Shown piece by piece: positions 9,276 to 18,401 of a stretch of 64,000 nt of DNA; positions within the stretch are counted from its first letter, which is position 1, and every line of letters begins with the position of its first letter. Source of the stretch: Shewanella sp. SNU WT4. GTDB lineage: Bacteria > Pseudomonadota > Gammaproteobacteria > Enterobacterales > Shewanellaceae. The notes beneath the pieces are model-generated. The model made no database searches. It was not told the origin of the DNA and worked only from the letters and a program-made list of their open reading frames with translations. Where the stretch lies: positions 3,596,001-3,660,000 of the forward strand of contig NZ_CP041151.1 of the NCBI RefSeq assembly GCF_006494715.1. The letters run 5' to 3'. A program made the position numbers and the translations under genes.

Positions 9276-9875
9276 TTAACTTGGGCGTGAGCTTAAAAAT
9301 ACTGCAGAATCCATCAGCCCTTGGTGCCACTTAGCTACCGCCGGCACTACCTTGTACCAAGCTAAGTTACTGTGGCGAAAATCCAGATAATCAAGCAAAC
9401 ACACCAAAGCAATCCGCTCCGCATTGAGGGAATTGCTAGCAATAATGCCTGAGCTTTCGATTTCCCGCAGGCCGCGCAATAAGCTTTGCTCATAGCGCCC
9501 ACGCCAGAAATCAGACGACAGGCCTTCAGCCGCGCGCATTTGCTCTTGCCTTAACGCCACCGCCGCATCAAGTAATCCTTTCACTAACGAGAACTGACAT
9601 TGACGCTGCCAATCGTGACCCGGCTCAGGGAATAAACTTGCGTGCGGGGAAAGGCTATCTAAATATCTGGCAATCACTTCGCTATCAAATAACGAGCTGC
9701 CGTCACTTAATAGTAAGCACGGGATCTTACCCAGTGGATTGGCTTCTAATAAACGTTGGCTATTATCAAACGGATTAACCATCTCGGTTTGGATAGCAGT
9801 AAGCTCTAAGACTTCGACCATGACTCTGACCATGCGAGCGTAGGGTGATGCTTGAGAATAAAGTAAAGTAATCAT
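9276..9875 (-). CDS. Glutathione S-transferase family protein (YibF-like)
   Basis: A 199-residue protein with a thioredoxin-like N-terminal GST domain (about residues 1-78: LLYSQASPYARMVRVMVEVL, then NPLGKIPCLLLSDGSSLFDSEVI, of which NPLGKIPCL and LFDSEVIARYL are diagnostic) and an all-helical C-terminal domain. The serine in SQASPYARM is in the active-site region where glutathione is contacted. It resembles E. coli YibF, whose substrate is not established. It starts four bases after the fpr stop and is probably co-transcribed with fpr. Confidence 0.85.
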   Translation of the reverse strand: MITLLYSQASPYARMVRVMVEVLELTAIQTEMVNPFDNSQRLLEANPLGKIPCLLLSDGSSLFDSEVIARYLDSLSPHASLFPEPGHDWQRQCQFSLVKGLLDAAVALRQEQMRAAEGLSSDFWRGRYEQSLLRGLREIESSGIIASNSLNAERIALVCLLDYLDFRHSNLAWYKVVPAVAKWHQGLMDSAVFLSSRPS

Positions 9876-9879
9876 GATC

Positions 9880-10620
9880 CTACCAATATTTTTCTAAGGT
9901 GATATTGCCTGGCGCACGCCGTAAATTTTTGGTTAACCCCAAAGACTGCAAATAGATATCAGCCTCTTTTACCATCTCGGGATTACCGCATAACATGACT
10001 TGTGAATCTGCAGCATTCAATGTCAGCCCGGCTTGAGCTTCAATCTCGCCAGCGATTAACCCTTGGGGAATACGGCAAGATAGACCGCCAACAAAGGGTT
10101 CACGGGTCACGCTAATCACTAACCTAAACTGCTGCGGATACGCCTGCTCTAGTGCCCTAAGCTCAGCTAAATAAGCGAGATCGTCCACTTGGCGCACCCC
10201 ATAAACTAGCACCACCTTGTCAAATCGCTGCCAAGGCTCAGCTGTTAACATCATAGAGATAAAAGGGCCGACCGCAGTACCTGTGGCAATTAACCATAAA
10301 TGCTTAAAGCCGTTAGGCACTTCGTTTAAGGTCATAAAGCCGGCGGCACTGACCGTCATCTCTATCTCATCTCCCGCAACTAATGCTTGCAGATGCGTCG
10401 ATAATTCGCCGCCATTAACGGCAACCGCGAGGATTTCACAGTAATCTCGCCCGGGCGGATTGACCAGCGAATAAGCCCGAGCAATACGTTTATCATCTCG
10501 CATTATGCTGAGCTTAATAAATTGCCCAGCGATAAAATCCGTTACTCCTGCGCTTAATTTCAGAGAAAATAGCCGGCGATTCCAGTCTCGCCGTTCAAGC
10601 ACTTTCGCCTTGACCCACAT
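9880..10620 (-). CDS. fpr: Ferredoxin/flavodoxin-NADP+ reductase
   Basis: A 246-residue FAD enzyme that exchanges electrons between NADPH and ferredoxin or flavodoxin in the cytosol. The start at 10620 (MWVKAKVLERRDWNRRLFSL) aligns with E. coli Fpr and has GGGG upstream; an ATG 11 codons earlier is less likely. FAD-binding RAYSLVNPP, the NADP-site ATGTAVGPFISM and CGNPEMV, and the C-terminal aromatic residue (LEKYW, flavin-stacking region) are visible. Followed at once by the GST-like gene. Confidence 0.94.
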   Translation of the reverse strand: MWVKAKVLERRDWNRRLFSLKLSAGVTDFIAGQFIKLSIMRDDKRIARAYSLVNPPGRDYCEILAVAVNGGELSTHLQALVAGDEIEMTVSAAGFMTLNEVPNGFKHLWLIATGTAVGPFISMMLTAEPWQRFDKVVLVYGVRQVDDLAYLAELRALEQAYPQQFRLVISVTREPFVGGLSCRIPQGLIAGEIEAQAGLTLNAADSQVMLCGNPEMVKEADIYLQSLGLTKNLRRAPGNITLEKYW

Positions 10621-10653
10621 ATCAGCCCCTATAAGCCTATGATGATTCAGCAT

Positions 10654-11043
10654 AAGGCAAGAATGACTCAGCTAACAAGCGCATAATTTAAGCAGAAGAC
10701 TAAAACTTACTCATTTGCTATCTAGCGGCTTTTTAATAAACGCATCTCACAGGCTTAGCTCGCAACTGCCGCCAACTACCCATAAATAAATACATTGCCG
10801 CCGCACGCAAAAAACACGAACCCAACCAAGACGATCAACTATCGCAACTACAGCAAACACTAATTGCAACACAGTAAAAACATAAGCAAAACAATCAGGA
10901 TTAATTATCACGTTAAGACGTTTTTGATTTGTATTTGTACGGAAATGTTTATATCATCCCAAAAAAGTGTGCACCTCATCACAACCAAAAGCACTTTTGC
11001 GAGCAAGATTAGATTAGCAAACCATTAATAAGCGCAGAGCCTC
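10654..11043. other. Intergenic region with no recognised gene
   Basis: About 390 bases between fpr and the small cysteine-rich ORF. It is AT-rich in its second half. I see no convincing ORF, terminator or RNA gene; promoters for fpr (minus) and for the small ORF (plus) should lie here but no clear -35/-10 pair stands out. Confidence 0.5.
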
Positions 11044-11238
11044 ATGAACATAGAACCAATGATATCTGTCAATAAAATCGCCAGCGTAAGCTGTAGAAAT
11101 TGCAGTCGCCTTACTGAGCTTGAAGGTCAAATGCTGTGTTTTAGACAAGGGAAGATTTTTCATCTCACCCCAGTCAAAACCAATGCCAATGCGCTTATCT
11201 GTGATGGTTGGCAACAAGGCACTATTAAGCACTCTTAG
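11044..11238 (+). CDS. Small cysteine-rich hypothetical protein (possible zinc ribbon)
   Basis: A 64-residue ORF with four cysteines in a zinc-ribbon-like arrangement: SCRNCSRL (C-x2-C), then C about 13 residues later (QMLCFRQG), then a fourth in ALICDGW. I do not recognise the family. The ribosome binding site is weak (AGAG), so coding status is uncertain. In its favour, the cysteine spacing looks selected and there is no competing gene. Its stop lies in the first of two 14-base direct repeats. Confidence 0.45.
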   Translation: MNIEPMISVNKIASVSCRNCSRLTELEGQMLCFRQGKIFHLTPVKTNANALICDGWQQGTIKHS

Positions 11239-11255
11239 CGGTAAGCACTCTTAGC
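11226..11255. repeat. Two direct copies of a 14-base sequence
   Basis: TAAGCACTCTTAGC occurs at 11226-11239 and again at 11242-11255 (16-base period), with a degenerate third trace just after (CCCTTAGCGCTTAA). The first copy contains the stop of the small cysteine-rich ORF. Confidence 0.7.
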
Positions 11256-11327
11256 AATTAACCCTTAGCGCTTAAATTTCAGTCTTTAGCATTCATCGCT
11301 ATAAAAAATAAGCGCCACAGGCAGCCA

Positions 11328-13109
11328 TTAATCTTGATGCTGGTGCTGAATCGTCCACAGCCGCGCGTAATGCCCCTTAAGCGCTAACAATTGTTGATGA
11401 TGTCCTTGCTCTACAATCCGCCCATCATGCATCACTAAAATTCTATCAGCATCGACTATGGTCGATAACCTATGCGCTACCACTAAGGATGTACGCTTAC
11501 GCGCCACCGCATTAATTGCCTGCAAAATCGCTTGCTCAGCGCCACTGTCTAATGACGATGTTGCCTCATCAAACACTAAAATCGGCGCCCCCTTTAAAAT
11601 CGCCCGCGCGATAGCAACCCGCTGCTTCTCGCCGCCCGATAATTTCATGCCGCGCTCACCGACCTTAGTCGCCATCCCTTGCGGAATACTATTGATAAAG
11701 TGAGTCAAGTACGCCATATCGGCCGCATCTTTGACCTCATCATCACTTGCGTCCGGTCTGCCATAGCGTATGTTTTCTAAAATAGTGTCATTAAATAGCA
11801 CGGTATCTTGCGGCACTATCGCTAATTGCTGCCTTAAACTGAGCTGACTTAATTCCCGAATATCCACACCACCGAGTAAAATTGCGCCGGCAGAAACATC
11901 ATAAAAACGAAACAAGAGTTTAATCAGGGTTGACTTGCCTGCGCCCGAATCGCCAACCACGGCGACTTTAGTGCCTAGCGCTAATTCAAAACTGACATCA
12001 TCTAATAAGCGCTTATCACCATAGCTAAAACTTACACGGTCAAACTTGAGATGAGCCGCGCCAGAAGTGGCGGTAATAGCATTCTCTTTATCAACAATTT
12101 TTGGCGTTAAGGCTAATAAACCAAACATGCGCTCAATATTGGCTAAAGCGCCGCGAATTTCGCGATACACAAAGCCTAAAAAGTTTAATGGTAAAAACAG
12201 TTGCAACATGAAGGCGTTCACTAGCACAAAATCACCAATGTTCATCTTGCCAAGGGTGACGGCTTTGGCCGCCATAAACATCATAATCGTCATAGCCGCC
12301 GCAATGATCAGCGCCTGGCCACCGTTTAACACTAGCAGCGACAAGCGGTTATTTCTCTTAGCTATTTCCCACTGAGCTAGGGATTTATCGTATTGATTAG
12401 ATTCATAGTGCTCATTGTTAAAATACTTAACCGTTTCATAGTTGAGTAAGCTGTCTATGGCGCGAGTATTGGTATTGGAATCAGCCACCGCGGCGTCGCG
12501 CACATAATCCGTGCGCCATTCTGTCACTACCACAGAAAAGACCCCGTAACCTGCCACAGCCAAGAGAATTACCAGCGCGAAATCAACGCCATATTTACTC
12601 CAGAAAATACCGATAACCACCACAATTTCAAACAAGGTTGGCACTATATTAAAAATCATAAAACGCAGTAAAAATGAGACGCCGCTGGTGCCCCGCTCAA
12701 TATCGCGTGACAAACCGCCGGTTTGCCTATCGAGATGAAAACTTAAATCCAGCTGATGCAAATGATCAAATACTTTGCGGCCAAGGCGCCGAATAGCGCG
12801 CTCTGTCACTCGCCCAAACAAGGTGTCACGGATTTCACCTATGATGACTGACATAAACCGCAGCGCGCCATAACTCAACACTAAGGCCAGCGGCACCAGT
12901 AATAGGCCTTGTTCAGGAGTGAGACTTAAGGCATTCACTAAGTCTTTGAGCACAAAGGGCATGGCTATGGTGGCAAGTTTCGCCACCACTAAGCACGCCA
13001 ACGCCAATAACACCCGACCTTTAAACTCTAATAAATATGGCCAAAGCAAACGTATTACTGACCAATGTAATTTATCTGGACGCGGATCTGTGGAAGTCAC
13101 CGAGCGCAT
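11328..13109 (-). CDS. Atm1/HMT1-type ABC exporter (permease-ATPase fusion)
   Basis: A 593-residue half-transporter with an N-terminal six-helix membrane domain (about residues 20-310) and a C-terminal ATPase. The ATPase shows Walker A (GDSGAGKSTLI), signature (LSGGEKQRVAIARAI), Walker B (ILVFDEATSSLD) and the H-loop (VVAHRLSTI). The stretch FHLDRQTGGLSRDIERGTSG is the hallmark of the Atm1/ABCB7 subgroup, which exports glutathione-linked sulfur or metal compounds. The ATG at 13109 has AAGGA six bases upstream and is preferred to the one at 13124. It acts in the inner membrane as a homodimer. No partner gene is adjacent. Confidence 0.88.
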   Translation of the reverse strand: MRSVTSTDPRPDKLHWSVIRLLWPYLLEFKGRVLLALACLVVAKLATIAMPFVLKDLVNALSLTPEQGLLLVPLALVLSYGALRFMSVIIGEIRDTLFGRVTERAIRRLGRKVFDHLHQLDLSFHLDRQTGGLSRDIERGTSGVSFLLRFMIFNIVPTLFEIVVVIGIFWSKYGVDFALVILLAVAGYGVFSVVVTEWRTDYVRDAAVADSNTNTRAIDSLLNYETVKYFNNEHYESNQYDKSLAQWEIAKRNNRLSLLVLNGGQALIIAAAMTIMMFMAAKAVTLGKMNIGDFVLVNAFMLQLFLPLNFLGFVYREIRGALANIERMFGLLALTPKIVDKENAITATSGAAHLKFDRVSFSYGDKRLLDDVSFELALGTKVAVVGDSGAGKSTLIKLLFRFYDVSAGAILLGGVDIRELSQLSLRQQLAIVPQDTVLFNDTILENIRYGRPDASDDEVKDAADMAYLTHFINSIPQGMATKVGERGMKLSGGEKQRVAIARAILKGAPILVFDEATSSLDSGAEQAILQAINAVARKRTSLVVAHRLSTIVDADRILVMHDGRIVEQGHHQQLLALKGHYARLWTIQHQHQD

Positions 13110-13289
13110 AAATATCCTTATCATAAAAGTTTAAAAATCGCGCAAACAAGGGAGCAACAGAGGTTATTAACTCGTTTTTGATTTCACAATCACAGTTAAT
13201 TTGATACGATTTGCCTACCTAGCGTATACCAATTTAATACAAAAATAATGCTAGTGAGTACAAACAACAAAATAGAGTGAAGGAAAGTT

Positions 13290-13463
13290 ATGTTAGACAC
13301 AGCAAAAATTATGTATCCACCACTACCTCTGATTAAAACGTGGATTTGGATGATGCTAGAATCAGGTAATCCTGAAATTGAAGATAAAGGACGCAACAAT
13401 TTAATCGCTTCATTCGGCAGCCTCGCAGAAGCTAACCGCTATTTAAGCGAGCAACAGCAGTAA
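13290..13463 (+). CDS. Small conserved-looking hypothetical protein, 57 residues
   Basis: ATG at 13290 with a good ribosome binding site (AGGAAAG) opens a 57-codon frame that begins MLDTAKIMYPPLPLIKTW and ends in RYLSEQQQ. It has an aromatic, proline-containing N-terminal half and a helical C-terminal half, with no signal peptide. I do not recognise a family. Strong initiation signals, sensible amino-acid use and a hairpin right after the stop make a real gene likely. Its neighbours on both sides (ABC exporter and aroG) are on the opposite strand, so it forms its own transcript. Confidence 0.65.
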   Translation: MLDTAKIMYPPLPLIKTWIWMMLESGNPEIEDKGRNNLIASFGSLAEANRYLSEQQQ

Positions 13464-13477
13464 ACTCCCCAAGCATT

Positions 13478-13498
13478 TACCCTCAGGGAGTGAGGGTA
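13478..13498. terminator. Hairpin between the 57-aa gene and aroG
   Basis: An 8-bp stem TACCCTCA/TGAGGGTA (13478-13485 with 13491-13498) with a GGGAG loop lies between two convergent stop codons. There is no good T run, so terminator function is inferred from position. Confidence 0.55.
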
Positions 13499-13504
13499 TG
13501 CTGA

Positions 13505-14569
13505 TTACCCCCGCCCTGCGACTCGGCGAAATTGAATTCCATGAGCCAAAGATTTGATCACTTGTTCAGTTTCCTGCCAGCCGATACAAGCATCGGTAAT
13601 ACTCTGCCCATAGGTTAATTGATCAGGCGATTTAAGCTGCTGATTACCCGCGACTAAATTGCTTTCAATCATTACCCCTATGATGGCATCCTCACCTGCT
13701 GCCAACTGCGACACTATGTCATCAACCACCACTAATTGGCGCTTATAGTCTTTTTGACTATTAGCATGGCTGCAATCAATCATCACCTTAGGTGCTAATC
13801 CGGCGTCAATGAGTTCAGCTTTTACGCGGCTAACATCGGCGCGGCTGTAATTTGGCTCACGGCCACCACGCAAAATGATATGGCAATCAGGATTGCCCTT
13901 GGTGGAGACTATGGCGGAATGGCCAAACTTAGTCACAGACAAGAAGTGATGGGGCGCAGCAGCGGCGCCAATGGCATCTATGGCAATCTTAATCGTACCA
14001 TCTGTGCCATTTTTAAAGCCCACGGGACAAGACAAGCCCGAGGCTAATTCGCGGTGAACTTGCGACTCAGTGGTGCGAGCGCCAATAGCGCCCCAACACA
14101 TTAAATCAGCCACATATTGCGGAGTGATCATATCGAGATACTCACCCGCAGTGGGCATGCCACAGTCATTTAATTGCGCTAGTAATTGGCGCGCGGCGCG
14201 CAGGCCATCATTGAGCTGAAAACTATTGTCGAGATAAGGATCGTTAATTAGCCCCTTCCACCCCACAGTGGTGCGCGGTTTTTCAAAATATACCCGCATC
14301 ACAATGTTCAAATCATCTTGATAACGCTGCCTTAATGCCAGTAATTTTTGGCCATATTCTAGGGCAGCCTTGGGGTCGTGAATTGAACAAGGGCCTATGA
14401 CCACCAGCAGACGGTCATCATTACCGTTAAGAATTTCAGCAATGGCATGGCGCGTGGAATACACAGACGCAGATGCAGCTTCAGTGGCAGGAAATCGCTC
14501 AAGCACGGCAATCGGTGGCAGTAACTCTTTAACCTCATTGATGCGTACATCATCATTCTTAAAGTGCAT
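13505..14569 (-). CDS. aroG: 3-deoxy-7-phosphoheptulonate (DAHP) synthase, AroG-type
   Basis: A 354-residue class I DAHP synthase, the first enzyme of the shikimate pathway (phosphoenolpyruvate plus erythrose 4-phosphate). It follows E. coli AroG throughout: NDDRLLVVIGPCSIHDP, VYFEKPRTTVGWKGLINDP, GAIGARTTESQVHRELASG, GFKNGTDGTIK and the metal and substrate region MIDCSHANSQK. The N-terminus (NDDVRINEVKELLPPIAVLE) is closer to the phenylalanine-sensitive AroG than to AroF or AroH, but the true feedback inhibitor cannot be settled by reading. Monocistronic. Confidence 0.93.
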   Translation of the reverse strand: MHFKNDDVRINEVKELLPPIAVLERFPATEAASASVYSTRHAIAEILNGNDDRLLVVIGPCSIHDPKAALEYGQKLLALRQRYQDDLNIVMRVYFEKPRTTVGWKGLINDPYLDNSFQLNDGLRAARQLLAQLNDCGMPTAGEYLDMITPQYVADLMCWGAIGARTTESQVHRELASGLSCPVGFKNGTDGTIKIAIDAIGAAAAPHHFLSVTKFGHSAIVSTKGNPDCHIILRGGREPNYSRADVSRVKAELIDAGLAPKVMIDCSHANSQKDYKRQLVVVDDIVSQLAAGEDAIIGVMIESNLVAGNQQLKSPDQLTYGQSITDACIGWQETEQVIKSLAHGIQFRRVAGRG

Positions 14570-14766
14570 GGCAAAACTCCGTTACGTGCAGCGACTAAAC
14601 AACTATTGGCGCGCAGCAAATAACCACGCCAGTCTAGCAATCTAACCAGCAGACAATAACATTGCAACCCAGATATCTGACATCAATAGTTTTTTTCAAA
14701 CCCCTTAGGCTTAATGCTTAGATTGCATATGACCAGAATTGGTCTACAAGTCAGTTGATTTAGTGC

Positions 14767-15972
14767 TCAATCAACATGAGTTAACGAGTCTAATTTAGCG
14801 CGATAGCGCTGCCGCTCTTTATCGTTAAGGCTCAATTGCAACGCCTTTTGAAGATAGTTTTGTGCTTGCTGTACTTGCCCTTGGCGAAAGTAACTTTTAG
14901 CAAGACCATGATAAAACTCAGGACGATAATCTGCCTTGCCTAACGCTCTTTGATACCAGTCTATCGCGCTATTGTAGTCGCCATCGCGATAGGCCTGCTC
15001 TGCCATATCAAAGTAATAAAAAGGGTTAGCAATTCTTGATAGCTCTATCTTTTGATGGATTTGCGCCCATTCATCGAGCCTGCCTTGAGATGACAATAAT
15101 ATCGCCAGATTATGCAGCAAGCTCATATCATCGGGTTCGAGTAAGCGACCATAGTGATAGGCAGTTTCCGCCTCTTTATCTAACCCTTGGTGGCGATAAA
15201 TAAGCGCTAAGGTATTGATAGCAATAGCCAATGGATCGTGAGTCAAACTGAGTTTAATTAAGCGGTAAGCCTTAAGCGCATCATTATTAATTAAGGCTTC
15301 GGCGGCTAAATTATTATAAAACAAGGCCAATACCGTATTTTCCTGCACTTGATAATCCCGGTATTGGCGCATTGTGGCCTCAGGCAAAAAGTCTAACTGG
15401 ATATCATCACTAAAATTAAGCCGATTAACGTCTTGCGGCGCGCTAAGGCGAATATTGATATGGCCATTGAGTAAATGAAATTGACCTTGTCTATCCCAAT
15501 GGGGGCTGACTTCCACCACTTGATAAGTCACCGGAATATCGAGCACTTTTGCCATGCTCGATGCCAGAACCACCAGCGACATACAATTTCCTTGGCGACT
15601 TGCAAAGGTTTGCTCGGCGGTTTGAGTCACATAGCCATCGTAAGAAAAACGCCCCTTGCTAGTATCAAGCTCAGAGGCTAACCATTGATGCGCTTGAAAA
15701 CGACTGCCCTTGCTAAGCTGCGCCTGACGCATGGCCTTAAGTAACGATTGTTGCGCGGCCTCGCTTAAGGCAAACACTTGTTCTGGAGTTGGTATTGGGG
15801 TTTCAATCGCTGTTGCCGCAGAACTTGCATGAGAAGCATCTGGCGCCGCAACAATTAAGGCATCATCAATCAGTAACGTGCGCCACGATGGCACAATTGG
15901 CTCACTCGCGCATCCCACCAAAACGCCAACCATAAGCCAGTGAATTAACCATAAGCGCGAGAAGTATTGCAT
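14767..15972 (-). CDS. Lipoprotein with transglutaminase-like and TPR domains
   Basis: A 401-residue secreted protein. A signal peptide ends in the lipobox LVGC (Cys21). A transglutaminase/papain-like core follows, with the presumed catalytic cysteine in FASRQGNCMSLVVLASSMA (Cys130) and a histidine in LLNGHINIRLS (about residue 170). The C-terminal half (about 215-395) consists of TPR helices, e.g. AIDWYQRALGKADYRPEFYHGLAKSYF, of which YHGLAKSYFRQGQVQQAQ is the last clear unit. The function is unknown; the layout suggests an envelope protein with protein-protein contacts. The next gene upstream on the same strand is the 155-residue hypothetical. Confidence 0.75.
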   Translation of the reverse strand: MQYFSRLWLIHWLMVGVLVGCASEPIVPSWRTLLIDDALIVAAPDASHASSAATAIETPIPTPEQVFALSEAAQQSLLKAMRQAQLSKGSRFQAHQWLASELDTSKGRFSYDGYVTQTAEQTFASRQGNCMSLVVLASSMAKVLDIPVTYQVVEVSPHWDRQGQFHLLNGHINIRLSAPQDVNRLNFSDDIQLDFLPEATMRQYRDYQVQENTVLALFYNNLAAEALINNDALKAYRLIKLSLTHDPLAIAINTLALIYRHQGLDKEAETAYHYGRLLEPDDMSLLHNLAILLSSQGRLDEWAQIHQKIELSRIANPFYYFDMAEQAYRDGDYNSAIDWYQRALGKADYRPEFYHGLAKSYFRQGQVQQAQNYLQKALQLSLNDKERQRYRAKLDSLTHVD

Positions 15973-16018
15973 GACTCATTCCTCCATAGCCCTCTTTTGA
16001 CTATAGAAGAAAACCCGC

Positions 16019-16486
16019 TTAAGGGGCGGTAACCTCAGGCGCTGGAATACCGATATAAAGCTCTTTGCCTTGATATTGATAAGGGCGATAAAATTGCTGA
16101 CCGCATTGGTAATCCCTGTTGGCACTATTGTGGCTGCTGGCTCTTGGCTCAGGTCGGCGCGGCGCGACTAACACGCAATTGATAGGTAAGTCCTGCAAAA
16201 TTTTTAACTGCCGCTCAAAGGCAAGCGTCTGTTGCCACTGCTTTTCTTCTCGCAGGGCATTTCTTACGGCAAAGGCATCAAAAGGCTCAGTCGCATCATG
16301 CACTACCACTTTGCCTGCATAGGCAGTGCTACTTGCCAGCGCTGCCATGGCCACTAACACAATAACCGCTAATACCATGAAAGCCGCTTGCCGCATAAAT
16401 GCAGCACCACCAACCACTAACGGCTTATGCTTGGGCGCACTAAATTTACACTTAAGCGTATGGTTAAACATACCTTTCCTTGGCAT
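16019..16486 (-). CDS. Hypothetical membrane-anchored or secreted protein
   Basis: A 155-residue protein with a basic N-terminus and one hydrophobic stretch (about residues 34-55, MVLAVIVLVAMAALASS) that could be an anchor or a signal peptide ending in AYA. The rest has two cysteines (INCVLV and YQCGQQ) that could form a disulfide outside the cytoplasm. AGGAG eight bases before the ATG supports the start. No family recognised. It lies 46 bases upstream of the transglutaminase-like lipoprotein gene, so the two may be co-transcribed and act in the envelope. Confidence 0.6.
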   Translation of the reverse strand: MPRKGMFNHTLKCKFSAPKHKPLVVGGAAFMRQAAFMVLAVIVLVAMAALASSTAYAGKVVVHDATEPFDAFAVRNALREEKQWQQTLAFERQLKILQDLPINCVLVAPRRPEPRASSHNSANRDYQCGQQFYRPYQYQGKELYIGIPAPEVTAP

Positions 16487-16532
16487 AAGTTAACTCCTAA
16501 CTGTTTATGGGCTAATCACTTATGACTAATCA

Positions 16533-16560
16533 AAAACAAGGCAACCATTAGGGTTGCCTT
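16533..16560 (-). terminator. Rho-independent terminator of amtB
   Basis: A 9-bp stem AAGGCAACC/GGTTGCCTT (16538-16546 with 16552-16560) with a 5-nt loop, followed on the minus strand by GTTTTTG. It sits just beyond the amtB stop. Confidence 0.85.
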
Positions 16561-16592
16561 AGTGATAAAAGCCTTACTATTAACAGTTTAGC

Positions 16593-17843
16593 TTAATGGC
16601 CATTTTTTATAGAAATGAACTCAGGGTAAGCATCTACGCCGCAATCCGAGGCATCCATGCCATGGTATTCCTCTTCTTCTGACACGCGAATGCCCATGGT
16701 TTGCTTTAACAGCCACCACACCAATAATGAGCTTGAAAACACCCAAGTAAAAATCACTAAGGCGCCCAGTAATTGCTTCACCACAGTGGCATCAGTATTA
16801 GATAAAGGCACTAACATTAAGCCTAAAAATCCTGCGACTCCATGCACTGAAATCGCGCCCACAGGGTCATCGATTTTAAATCTATCTAGCATCACGATAG
16901 AGAATACCACTACGCCGCCGGCGACTATGCCGATACATGCCGCCAATAATACTGAAGGCGATAGAGGATCGGCTGTAATCGCCACTAATCCTGCTAACGC
17001 GCCGTTTAAAATCATGGTGAGATCAGCTTTGCCCCAAATAAGCTTGCACACTATTAAGGCCGCAATCGAGCCAAAGGCTGCCGCTGAGTTAGTATTGACA
17101 AAAATCTTAGCCACAGCGCTGGCGTTACTGGCATCACTGATTGCCAGCTGCGAGCCACCATTAAAGCCAAACCAGCCCATCCATAGAATAAAGGTGCCTA
17201 ACGTAGCTAAAGGCAAGTTAGAACCAGGAATAGGATTCACTTGACCATTGGCGCCGTATTTACCTTTACGAGCGCCCAGTAATAACACCCCAGCTAAGGC
17301 TGCTGATGCGCCAGCCATGTGCACTATGCCGCTGCCCGCAAAATCCACAAACCCCATGGCAGACACAAAGCCTTTACCCCAAGTCCAGTAACCTTCTACC
17401 GGGTAAATGACTGCTGTCATAAATACGCAAAAGATTAAAAAGGCCCATAACTTCATGCGCTCAGCCACAGCGCCAGACACGATTGAGGTCGCCGTTGCCA
17501 CAAACACCACTTGAAAGAAAAAATCCGATTCAAGCGCATGACCAAGCTCACCACTCTCTTCACCAATCAAGCTGCCAAAACTCGGTAACCAACCGCCCGC
17601 TTGGTTATCGACATACATAATGTTGTAACCCACCAGCAAGAAGGTGATACAAGCAATTGAATATAAACACAGGTTTTTAGTTAAAATTTCAGTGGTGTTT
17701 TTAGAGCGCACTAAGCCTGCTTCGAGCATGGCAAAACCGGCCGCCATCCACATAACTAACGCGCCCGATATCAATAAGTAAAAGGTATCTAACGCATATT
17801 TTACTTGGGTCAGGCTTAAGCCCAATTCGGTTAATTGTTCCAT
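16593..17843 (-). CDS. amtB: Ammonium transporter AmtB
   Basis: A 416-residue Amt-family channel with about 11-12 membrane segments. The twin-histidine pore region is visible as GSGIVHMAGASAAL and ISVHGVAGFLG, and the N-terminus shows AGFAMLEAGLVRSKN. The ATG at 17843 is preferred to the one at 17849 because GGGG then lies seven bases upstream rather than one. The C-terminal cytoplasmic tail (GMDASDCGVDAYPEF) resembles the GlnK-contacting tail of AmtB. Encoded 11 bases after glnK, the classic module in which deuridylylated GlnK blocks the channel when nitrogen is plentiful. Confidence 0.96.
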   Translation of the reverse strand: MEQLTELGLSLTQVKYALDTFYLLISGALVMWMAAGFAMLEAGLVRSKNTTEILTKNLCLYSIACITFLLVGYNIMYVDNQAGGWLPSFGSLIGEESGELGHALESDFFFQVVFVATATSIVSGAVAERMKLWAFLIFCVFMTAVIYPVEGYWTWGKGFVSAMGFVDFAGSGIVHMAGASAALAGVLLLGARKGKYGANGQVNPIPGSNLPLATLGTFILWMGWFGFNGGSQLAISDASNASAVAKIFVNTNSAAAFGSIAALIVCKLIWGKADLTMILNGALAGLVAITADPLSPSVLLAACIGIVAGGVVVFSIVMLDRFKIDDPVGAISVHGVAGFLGLMLVPLSNTDATVVKQLLGALVIFTWVFSSSLLVWWLLKQTMGIRVSEEEEYHGMDASDCGVDAYPEFISIKNGH

Positions 17844-17854
17844 GATCATTCCCC

Positions 17855-18244
<390 letters not shown>

Positions 18245-18401
18245 TTAGGCCAAGTATGCAACGCCATGTTTTATAATGAGTTAGTCGTTTTTAGTCGGTA
18301 AATAATGCCAACTTACGCACTAAATGTGTGCGTTTATTAAACACTTGCACCCATTTCGAGCAAGGTGCACACTCAGGTAAATTCATTGTGGGAGTAACAC
18401 T

